The translations under genes were made by a program, and so were the position numbers. A stretch of 19,547 nucleotides of DNA from Bacteroidales bacterium UBA5281 (lineage in GTDB: Bacteria; Bacteroidota; Bacteroidia; Bacteroidales; Lentimicrobiaceae), in assembly GCA_002410555.1 (NCBI GenBank), contig DHSR01000026.1, positions 550 through 20,096 of the forward strand, in the 5' to 3' direction. The notes under the pieces were generated by a model. That model worked only from the letters and a program-made list of their open reading frames with translations, ran no database searches and was not told where the DNA came from. Within the stretch, counting starts at the first letter, position 1. Each line of letters begins with the position of its first letter. This document shows, piece after piece, positions 7,901 to 14,157 of the stretch.

Positions 7901-9238
7901 TTACCTGATATTTTCAGATTCGGGAAGCCCAAATTCTTCTGTTATCCGGATATTCAGCTTTTCCAATTCACTGAGTACCGGATGGTATATCGCAGGAATC
8001 ACCGGCCGGAATACGCCCATTTCACTGATATTACCAGATAAAATCATTTCCACTGCCAGAGCAGCGGGAAGCGCAACGGTTCTCGCCACCGAGGTATCTG
8101 TTGCGGGACTGCCGAAATCAAGCATGCGCGAACGGATTACTTCTTTTTCCCCATTGGCACCAAGTACCAGGAAGGTGTGCTGCATAACTACCATATCCCG
8201 CTCATGTAGCCCCAAATCCATCTTGCTAATCATCAGATCACTGGTAACTTCAAAAGGGGTCTCCACTTCCCTGCCAATGGGCTCATCGCTGAAATAACCC
8301 AGCCAGGCCAGGGCTTCAAGCCCTTTTGAATCGGGGGAAATATCGAATTTTTCAGCAATCTCTGCCCGAAGTCCGGGTATATTGTTGATGCCGGCTGTAT
8401 GAGCCAGTAAATCAGCATAGGCCATCTCTTTCATGTCAATAATTTGACTGCTGATCAGTCCCAGTCTTTTTATCAGATCCATACTTTCGCACCAGCCTTC
8501 ATAGCGGAATGTGCCACGCATCATGGTTCTGGCTTCCGGAATGCCATAAATATCCATGTAAGCAACCGAATCGCGGTTGGGATAAACTTCCAGCTTACCA
8601 ACTGTATCAAAGTCAACAACAATAGGATGCTTAAACAAATCTTTGGTGGGTAAATCCACAATTTGACCCTGATGGAGATAGCGCGCATCGTTGTTTCCAG
8701 CCATAATAACCCCCTTCGGACTCCATGAGAATTTGTATTTAAATGGATTGTCGGCAGCTTCGGGAGCTGGCAGTGCGCCACAAAAGGAATAAAACTCTTC
8801 AACTACACCTCCCCTATCATGAATCTTATCGATGATGCGCATGGCCGACATGTGATCAATACCGGGATCCAGACCCATTTCATTTAAAATGATGATACCG
8901 GCTTCTTTTGCAGAAGCATCCAACGCCTGCATCTCCGGGCTGATGTATGAAGTAGTAACCATGGGTTTCCTATGTTTGATACATGCTTTTGCAACGTTAA
9001 CGTGAAGTGCAAAAGGCAGCAGACTTACCGTGATGTCATGATCTGCCACCATGGTTTCAAGGCTTTCCGGATCGTCAATGGTCCAGTATACCGCCTTTCC
9101 AGTGGTAAATCCGTGAATCAATTGGTTTGCCCGCTCCACATCGGGATTGGCCACCGTTACAAAGTGGTTTTTGGTTAACAAATGGTTTACAATCGGATGG
9201 GCCACCATGCCTGCACCAAGAATTAAAATTCGTTTCAT
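7901..9238 (-). CDS. Saccharopine dehydrogenase (glutamate- and aminoadipate-semialdehyde-forming)
   Basis: A 445-residue oxidoreductase of the saccharopine dehydrogenase family. It begins with a Rossmann fold and GAGMVA dinucleotide motif (8-13); NEMGLDPGIDHM (119-130) is the block typical of the SDH half of eukaryotic LKR/SDH. It should oxidise saccharopine to L-glutamate and 2-aminoadipate 6-semialdehyde with a nicotinamide cofactor in the cytosol. Support for this role over carboxynorspermidine synthase comes from the upstream gene (9868-11172), which encodes the matching lysine-ketoglutarate reductase in the same direction. The gene starts only about 13-20 bases from a repeat field (9251-9867), and I found no TAnnTTTG box on the minus strand in that field, so its transcription may depend on read-through from the reductase gene. 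Confidence 0.88.
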   Translation of the reverse strand: MKRILILGAGMVAHPIVNHLLTKNHFVTVANPDVERANQLIHGFTTGKAVYWTIDDPESLETMVADHDITVSLLPFALHVNVAKACIKHRKPMVTTSYISPEMQALDASAKEAGIIILNEMGLDPGIDHMSAMRIIDKIHDRGGVVEEFYSFCGALPAPEAADNPFKYKFSWSPKGVIMAGNNDARYLHQGQIVDLPTKDLFKHPIVVDFDTVGKLEVYPNRDSVAYMDIYGIPEARTMMRGTFRYEGWCESMDLIKRLGLISSQIIDMKEMAYADLLAHTAGINNIPGLRAEIAEKFDISPDSKGLEALAWLGYFSDEPIGREVETPFEVTSDLMISKMDLGLHERDMVVMQHTFLVLGANGEKEVIRSRMLDFGSPATDTSVARTVALPAALAVEMILSGNISEMGVFRPVIPAIYHPVLSELEKLNIRITEEFGLPESENIR

Positions 9239-9250
9239 AATATGTTTAAT

Positions 9251-9867
9251 TTCAGATTTTAGATTGCGGATTTAAAGAATCACGCAAGGACGCAATGTCG
9301 CAGAAGAACGCAAGTTTTGATTGCAGATTGCGGATTGCTGACTTCGGACTGAATTCCTAACCACCAATCACCAGTCACCAGTTACAGATCACAGATTACT
9401 GATCACTGATTACTCCGGTGATAGCGCGCTTGTAGCGCTTGCGGGCAGTCAATGACTCAACGCCTTAACAAATCAGCGCCTCAACAAATCAACAAATCAA
9501 CAGATTGCCGATTGCAGATTTACCTTCGGTGAGCTTCGCTTCATCACTCCGGTCCGGATTGAATTTCCAATCGCCAATCACCAGTTACAGATCACAGATC
9601 ACAGATTACTGATCACTGATTACTCCGGTGATAGCGCGCTTGTAGCGCGTGCGGGCAGGCAATGACTCAACGCCTTAACAAATCAACGCCTCAACAAATC
9701 AACAGATTGCCGATTGCAGATTTACCTTCGGTGAGCACCGCCTCATCACTCCGGTCCGGATTGAATTTCCAATCGCCAATCACTAATCGCCAATCACCAG
9801 TTACAGATCACAGATTACTGATCACTGATTACTCAACACATCAGTACATCAACACATCAACTCCTCA
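9251..9867. repeat. Mosaic repeat field between the lysine-degradation genes
   Basis: This 617-base stretch holds no gene. It is built of short words that recur with small changes: GATTGCGGATT/GATTGCAGATT, AATCACGCAAGGACGCA, AACCACCAATCACCAGTCAC, CAGATCACAGATTACTGATC, CAACAAATCAAC, and CCGGTGATAGCGCGCTTGTA. The right part is an imperfect tandem duplication (separate entry). An open frame on the plus strand (9662-9898) is a by-product of the repeat. The field begins about 13 bases before the saccharopine dehydrogenase start and touches the stop codon of the reductase gene. Confidence 0.85.
9376..9834. repeat. Imperfect tandem repeat, about 2.2 copies of a ~205-215 bp unit
   Basis: Copy 1 runs 9376-9578, copy 2 runs 9579-9794, and a 40-base partial copy 3 runs 9795-9834. 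Each starts CACCAGTTACAGATCACAG; full copies continue through CTCCGGTGATAGCGCGCTTG, the CAACAAATCAAC words, ATTGCCGATTGCAG, CTTCGGTGAGC and CTCCGGTCCGGATTGAATTT. Copy 2 has an extra 9-base ACAGATCAC word and lacks one 8-base AAATCAAC word of copy 1. A few single-base changes also separate the copies. Confidence 0.85.
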
Positions 9868-11172
9868 TCACATCAAAAATTCCTGCATATACTTATAATC
9901 ATGCGTAAGCTTCCCATGATGCAAAATCATAGCTTTTTTAAGTGGGCGGGGGAGATTGAGTTCGGCAAAGGGCCTGGAGAAATCGCAATTTGCCAGAGGT
10001 TTTATTAAAGTAAACACGGCATCAGAAAATTCGCGGGAAGCATCGCGCGGCAATTCGGTGGGCAATATATCTACAGCCATAACCAGAATCCCCTCTCCTT
10101 CAAAACCCATGGTTGGACGATCTGTTTTGGGATTATACACAAAAACGGGTTCGTCAATGCCGGTGCCTTTATGTGTGATTTCGATGCTGCCATTCACATC
10201 GCAGGAGATATCACCAATAACCAGAAGTTTGGATGCCCCGGTTGCAAATGCCTCCCGAAGGTAATGTTTGGTCACGAGTCTCGGGAAACGCGCATCCCAG
10301 TAAATACCGTTTATAAGCATGCTGAGATTGGGTAGATGATTCTCGAAAATTCCGGTATAGTTTTCAGGATGTGCCTTATAGTCTTCATCACTAAATGCAC
10401 GCCCTTCCCGATGTACCGCAAGATGACGCTTGTGAAAAACCACCTTGTAAATAAGATTCTTGGGCAGATGCCGCCGCTTGTCCAGACAATGCAGGTTTTC
10501 AGGGGTAATCTCCTTTACGGGAAGCAGGCTGAGCACCTCCTGAACTCCTGCCGATACATGACCGGCACCCGTAATACCAATGGTAAGCGGATGAATTTCA
10601 ACGGGCAGTCCATGCCCTGCAATCTCATAGCCCACTTCCGAAATGGCATTGAAAGCCTCTTCCAGAGAATGAAAATGAATGGCCTGCTTCAATTTACTGA
10701 AAGGACTTTCAATTCCCAGGACTTTCAAACGCATGCCAAGCGACCACAAACTATCAATCATTCCGGCCAGACCGGCATAATGACCAAAAAATACCATACG
10801 CTGGTCGCGCTCATTTACGATGCGCTCATAGTCGATTAAATTGCACTTCAAATCCATCAGGCGTTTCAGCATGGGCATATTATATGGCTGACCTTTGATG
10901 GTATGCGAAAAAAAAACGTATGTTTTCTCAGGCTCAAAATGCTGCATGGGTATCTCTTTAACGCCCATGATCACATTGCAGTCTTTTGTATCCTTTACAA
11001 TAGTGGCTCCCGCCTCAGCATATTCCGTATCGGTAAAGATTCTTTTTTCTGAGGATTCTACAAAAATGTTGACTTTTTTACTTCTAATGAGTTCTTTTAC
11101 ATGCTCAGGGATAAGTGGTGAACGCCGCTCATGCCTGTATTTATCTTCATGGCGGATGCAAATTTTATTCAT
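9868..11172 (-). CDS. Lysine-ketoglutarate reductase (saccharopine-forming), monofunctional
   Basis: A 434-residue protein resembling the N-terminal LKR half of eukaryotic LKR/SDH and the alanine dehydrogenase/transhydrogenase N-terminal fold. It condenses L-lysine with 2-oxoglutarate and reduces the product to saccharopine in the cytosol. Typical blocks are HERRSPLIPEHVKEL (14-28), FFSHTIKGQPYNMPML (87-102), NLIDYERIV followed by FFGHYAGLAGMID (111-140), and the dinucleotide loop GITGAGHVS (199-207). These match LKR more closely than alanine dehydrogenase. The partner dehydrogenase lies downstream on the same strand, 629 bases away across repeats. The stop codon (complement of 9868-9870) sits in CATCA-type repeat sequence, so the extreme C-terminus may have been altered. 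Confidence 0.85.
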   Translation of the reverse strand: MNKICIRHEDKYRHERRSPLIPEHVKELIRSKKVNIFVESSEKRIFTDTEYAEAGATIVKDTKDCNVIMGVKEIPMQHFEPEKTYVFFSHTIKGQPYNMPMLKRLMDLKCNLIDYERIVNERDQRMVFFGHYAGLAGMIDSLWSLGMRLKVLGIESPFSKLKQAIHFHSLEEAFNAISEVGYEIAGHGLPVEIHPLTIGITGAGHVSAGVQEVLSLLPVKEITPENLHCLDKRRHLPKNLIYKVVFHKRHLAVHREGRAFSDEDYKAHPENYTGIFENHLPNLSMLINGIYWDARFPRLVTKHYLREAFATGASKLLVIGDISCDVNGSIEITHKGTGIDEPVFVYNPKTDRPTMGFEGEGILVMAVDILPTELPRDASREFSDAVFTLIKPLANCDFSRPFAELNLPRPLKKAMILHHGKLTHDYKYMQEFLM

Positions 11173-11221
11173 AGGCCGTTTATATTGATGTAATACACTT
11201 TTTAATCAGGTTGACAATCAA

Positions 11222-11229
11222 CAAATGTA
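11222..11229 (-). promoter_or_regulatory. -7 promoter box for the lysine-ketoglutarate reductase gene
   Basis: The plus-strand CAAATGTA reads TACATTTG on the minus strand, a full -7 match, about 50 bases upstream of the ATG at 11172. No TTTG -33 box is present; a 10-base perfect palindrome (11243-11252) covers that position instead. Confidence 0.5.
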
Positions 11230-11242
11230 AGCAAACAATTCC

Positions 11243-11252
11243 CTAAGCTTAG
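11243..11252. promoter_or_regulatory. Palindrome CTAAGCTTAG in the divergent promoter region
   Basis: A perfect 10-base palindrome in the 152-base gap between the divergent reductase gene and mtgA. It lies where the -33 element of the reductase promoter would be. It could be an operator site, but a palindrome of this length can occur by chance. Confidence 0.3.
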
Positions 11253-11294
11253 CATATAATTTCCTTACAGTTACATAAAATTTCAATTTTTGCT

Positions 11295-11302
11295 TAGGTT
11301 TG
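11295..11302 (+). promoter_or_regulatory. -7 promoter box for mtgA
   Basis: TAGGTTTG fits TAnnTTTG and lies 22 bases before the mtgA ATG, so the leader would be only about 16 bases. The -33 region (TTAC near 11271) is weak. Confidence 0.5.
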
Positions 11303-11324
11303 CAGAGAATTTTTCCATAAAAAA

Positions 11325-12029
11325 ATGAGTTTATCATCCCGCAGCATTATACGTAAAATATCAAAGATTATAAGGTTCTTCCTTTTTTTCTTTTTCTTTT
11401 CTACCATATTGGTAACCATAGTATACCGGTTTGTCCGTCCACCAGTAACCCCGCTGCAACTTATTCGAATATCTGAACAGCTTATGGCCGGAGAAAAAAT
11501 AAAATCGAAACGGAAATGGGTGCCTTCAGACCAGATTAGCCCAAATATGGTACGGGCAGTGATTGCTTCGGAAGATAACAACTTTTTAAAACATTACGGT
11601 ATTGATTTCGATGCCATCCGCAAAGCGCGGGAGATGAATAAAAAAGGCAAAACCATGCGGGGCGCCAGCACCATCAGTCAGCAAACCGCCAAAAACGTTT
11701 TTTTGTGGCCCGACCGCACCTGGTTACGAAAGGGCCTGGAGGTTTATTTTACCGGCCTCATCGAAATTTTTTGGGGCAAAAAACGAATTATGGAAGTTTA
11801 CCTGAATGTAATTGAAATGGGTGAGGGTATTTATGGTGTAGAGATGGCTTCCGAAACATTTTTCCATAAATCGGCCATTAACCTGAACAAAAGTGAGGCG
11901 GCACGCATTGCAGCAGTGCTGCCCAACCCGCGACGATGGAATGCCGGGGCACCTTCGGCCTATATACTCCGGAGACAGCAAAGCATTGAACGTGCCATGG
12001 GCCGGCTGGGAAAAATTGAATTTCAATGA
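11325..12029 (+). CDS. mtgA: Monofunctional biosynthetic peptidoglycan transglycosylase
   Basis: A 234-residue glycosyltransferase family 51 enzyme that polymerises lipid II into glycan strands. Residues 16-36 form a single N-terminal membrane anchor, Phe-rich (encoded by a T-rich run), placing the catalytic domain in the periplasm. Conserved GT51 blocks are present: SEDNNFLKHYGID with catalytic Glu83, GASTISQQ (113-120) followed by KNVFLW, GKKRIMEVYLN (151-161), and EAARIAAVLPNPRRW (191-205). No transpeptidase domain follows, which with the length (family about 230-240) defines it as MtgA rather than a bifunctional PBP. It diverges from the lysine reductase gene. A 39-codon frame overlaps its stop as ATGA. 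Confidence 0.95.
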   Translation: MSLSSRSIIRKISKIIRFFLFFFFFSTILVTIVYRFVRPPVTPLQLIRISEQLMAGEKIKSKRKWVPSDQISPNMVRAVIASEDNNFLKHYGIDFDAIRKAREMNKKGKTMRGASTISQQTAKNVFLWPDRTWLRKGLEVYFTGLIEIFWGKKRIMEVYLNVIEMGEGIYGVEMASETFFHKSAINLNKSEAARIAAVLPNPRRWNAGAPSAYILRRQQSIERAMGRLGKIEFQ

Positions 12030-12145
12030 AAACCGATCGCTTTTTTGCAGGAGACTTTATGCCTGATAAAACCATGAAAGAAGAAACAGATTATAGAGTT
12101 ACCTTTTTATTAATTAGTGATCAACCTATTCATCTGTTAATTTAA
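12026..12145 (+). CDS. Possible small coupled ORF of 39 residues, unknown
   Basis: An ATG overlaps the mtgA stop in the arrangement ATGA (12026-12029), as in translationally coupled genes, and opens a 39-residue frame ending at TAA 12143-12145. The product begins MKTDRFFAGDFMPDKTMKEE and ends in a short hydrophobic stretch (VTFLLISDQPIHLLI). I recognise no family, and a frame this short can arise by chance, so it is listed only as a candidate. The remaining 16 bases to the next gene hold an A-rich stretch and no clear promoter. Confidence 0.22.
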   Translation: MKTDRFFAGDFMPDKTMKEETDYRVTFLLISDQPIHLLI

Positions 12146-12161
12146 AAAAAATCATGCCCAT

Positions 12162-13121
12162 ATGAAACTCAAAAACAAGCTTTTAATATTGATGCTCTCT
12201 CTCACTGCCTGCACCAATCTTTTCGCTCAAAACTCAAATCTTATCTTTTTTACCGAAAATGGCGAAAGATTTACTGTTATACTGAATGGTGTCCGGCAAA
12301 ATAACTCCCCTGAAACCAATGTAAAAATTACGGATCTTCCAGCACCCAGTTATAAACTAAAAGTAATTTTTGATGATACCAACCTTGGGCAAATCGACAA
12401 AAATCTAATGTTCAACCAGGGAATGGAAAGCACCTTTGTGATCAAACTCAACAAGAAAAACGAGTATATCGTACGCTGGATGAACGAGGCACCTATAGCC
12501 CAGACATTTCCACCGGCGTCGAACCAACAGGTAGTGGTTTATACTACACAGGCTCCGCCACCTTCCACAACAACTCAAACCACCACCACGGTCAGCGAGA
12601 GCTATGGTCAGCTACACCAGGGTAAGGTTTCCATGGGAATTAATATTAATGATCGTGAATCGGGCGTAAACATTAATATGAATGTAAATGGCGGTGGCCT
12701 TTATGATGGATCGCAGGTTACCACTTCTCAAACCACTACTTCTTATTCAACCACCACAACTACGGGTGGCTATCCTACACCGGATCAGCAAGCCTACGTA
12801 TTGCCGGGTTACAACGGGCCGGTTGGTTGCCCCTACCCTATGCATCCCAGCGATTTTCAAAGTGTAAAACAATCCATTGCCAGCAAAACATTTGACGACA
12901 CCCGGCTTACCATTGCCAAACAGGTAATTTCGTCAAACTGCCTGCTAAGTGATCAGGTAAAAGAAATAATGCTGCTTTTTACTTTCGAAGATACCCGCCT
13001 CGAACTGGCAAAACATGCTTACGGATACACCTTCGACATTGGCAACTATTACCGCCTGAATGATGCTTTTGACTTTGAGTCGAGTATTGAAGAGTTGAAT
13101 GAGTTTATTTTTGAATATTAG
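12162..13121 (+). CDS. Secreted or lipid-anchored DUF4476 protein
   Basis: A 319-residue exported protein. The N-terminus is a signal sequence; L14-T15-A16-C17 fits a lipobox, but cleavage after A22 (LFAQ) by signal peptidase I is also plausible. Residues about 25-110 form a beta-rich domain that recurs in Bacteroidota surface proteins. Residues about 125-215 are a low-complexity Thr/Pro/Gln linker (TTTQTTTTVS, SYSTTTTTGG), suggesting an extended or glycosylated stretch. Residues about 224-316 are a DUF4476 domain: CPYPMHPSDFQ, two FDDTRLTIAKQ/FEDTRLELAKH repeats, and FDIGNYYRLNDAFDF near the end. The DUF4476 function is unknown. The gene follows mtgA by 132 bases and may share its transcript. 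Confidence 0.82.
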   Translation: MKLKNKLLILMLSLTACTNLFAQNSNLIFFTENGERFTVILNGVRQNNSPETNVKITDLPAPSYKLKVIFDDTNLGQIDKNLMFNQGMESTFVIKLNKKNEYIVRWMNEAPIAQTFPPASNQQVVVYTTQAPPPSTTTQTTTTVSESYGQLHQGKVSMGININDRESGVNINMNVNGGGLYDGSQVTTSQTTTSYSTTTTTGGYPTPDQQAYVLPGYNGPVGCPYPMHPSDFQSVKQSIASKTFDDTRLTIAKQVISSNCLLSDQVKEIMLLFTFEDTRLELAKHAYGYTFDIGNYYRLNDAFDFESSIEELNEFIFEY

Positions 13122-13166
13122 AATCCGGTTGCTGAAGTGGAGATTAAGCGTTGAAAGCAGCAACCT

Positions 13167-13336
13167 GATTACCTCCATGAGTTGATTTTCAAAGGTAATA
13201 CCGGAACAGCAGAGCAGCTCTCAATGAGTTTGTGTTTTTCATATTCCACTAAAAAAGGATGATAAATGAGATACGGGAAATGGGAATACAAATTGGATAT
13301 TGTACACATAGACGAACTTGTTTCATCATAGATTGA
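13167..13336 (+). pseudogene. Frameshifted remnant of a small helix-turn-helix regulator
   Basis: The frame starting at 13167 reads DYLHELIFKGNTGTAEQLS and continues to 13262, where it stops. Moving to the frame of 13256 gives RMINEIREMGIQIGYC and ends at TGA 13334-13336. Read across the shift, this resembles the short HTH_11-type proteins of Bacteroidota (a 'TGTPEELA...' first helix, then a recognition helix, then 'LGxPIxY'). The shift lies in the A6 run 13251-13256; one extra A would restore the frame. An upstream in-frame TGA (13152-13154) and the lack of a start mark it as decayed. Identification is from memory of the family pattern. Confidence 0.5.
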
Positions 13337-13364
13337 CTCTCACTCAAACACTTTTTTTTCGAAA

Positions 13365-13393
13365 ATTGAGCCAGAGGGTTCAGATATTGAGCC
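13365..13393. repeat. ATTGAGCC direct repeats 21 bases apart
   Basis: ATTGAGCC occurs at 13365-13372 and 13386-13393, a centre-to-centre distance of two DNA helical turns. The pair sits between the HTH remnant and the maturase remnant and could be a leftover operator of that locus. Two 8-mers are weak evidence. Confidence 0.3.
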
Positions 13394-13517
13394 TTAAGCA
13401 CACTTAATTTTTGCAAACTGAGTAAGGGAATTTTGGATAAAGGCCAGCCACCTTAATATACTATACGTCTTACATGAGCTTTACAAGTCCATCTCTAAGG
13501 CCATCTAATTTTCTAAT

Positions 13518-13907
13518 ATGAAATATTTCAATTTATTTGCATGCTGTAAAATGGTAAAAGGCACTTGTCGTTTTATTATTATTGATTTGCAGCGTGGTGT
13601 TTATGAAACAATCCCTAATGATTTGTATGAATTAGTAATTGAAAACAGAGGCGTAAGCAAAGATGAAATTTTTATGAAAAAGATAACCACAATGTTATTG
13701 ATGAATATTTTAACTTTCTAATTGACAGGGAATTTAGCTTCTGGTATGAATCATTGGAAGAGTTTAATTGTTTTAATCGGCCAGATTATTGAGCTCAGGA
13801 TTCCACATCTTCAAATCAGGGCATTTATTGATATCAATTACAACCCAGCCCATGGACTGGTAAAATATACCAAAGAAGAATTTTTGCGGTACTGGCTCAG
13901 TAAATAA
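13518..13907 (+). pseudogene. N-terminal remnant of a grasp-with-spasm-type SPASM peptide maturase
   Basis: The reading starts at ATG 13518 with MKYFNLFACCKMVKG and continues DLQRGVYETIPNDLYELV, a pattern I recognise from the N-terminus of the SPASM maturases of 'grasp-with-spasm' RiPP systems. It breaks near 13681 (A5 run); two-thirds frame offset from 13682 gives VIDEYFNFLIDREFSFW up to a TGA at 13790. Returning to the first frame near 13787 gives PHLQIRAFIDINYN and then TKEEFLRYWLSK with a stop at 13905-13907. So one base lost and one gained restore about 130 residues of a protein that is normally well over 300; the radical SAM-like and SPASM parts with their cysteines are absent. No ATP-grasp partner or precursor peptide is seen nearby. 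Family assignment rests on recall, not a search. Confidence 0.55.
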
Positions 13908-14072
13908 AAAAGAACAAGAACAAAATTTAAAGCCCTTTTCCATGTCTTGCATAATTCACAAACAATAAAGAAGTTAAAAGCAAATACAAACAGTTACATT
14001 TCAGCCTGGTACCACTATTTAACTCCGTTCGCCTCCCTTACATATTCTAAAATTTCGATGCGATTTTTTTCG
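13908..14072. other. Gene-free A/T-rich stretch upstream of ppdK
   Basis: I see no convincing reading frame, RNA gene or terminator here. It joins the decayed locus to the ppdK promoter. An open frame starting at 13947 overlaps the beginning of ppdK and has no family features. Confidence 0.5.
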
Positions 14073-14080
14073 TACCTTTG
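14073..14080 (+). promoter_or_regulatory. -7 promoter box for ppdK
   Basis: TACCTTTG is a full match to TAnnTTTG. It would start transcription near 14087, leaving an A/T-rich leader of about 70 bases before the ATG at 14158. A TTTC at 14053-14056 is the nearest -33-like sequence but its spacing (16) is short. Confidence 0.65.
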
Positions 14081-14157
14081 CACCCTTGTTTCGGCAAGTA
14101 TATTTTGCATGAAATTAACGGAATATTTATTCATTAAAACAATAAAACCTAATCAAA

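Noticed and set aside
9376..9834. CRISPR array
   Set aside because: Repeat words vary in length and sequence, there are no regular unique spacers, and no cas genes are present.
9662..9898. 78-residue open frame on the plus strand
   Set aside because: It lies in the mosaic repeat, its residues merely translate repeated words (many Thr, Ser, Gln, Ile), and it runs antisense into the end of the lysine reductase gene.
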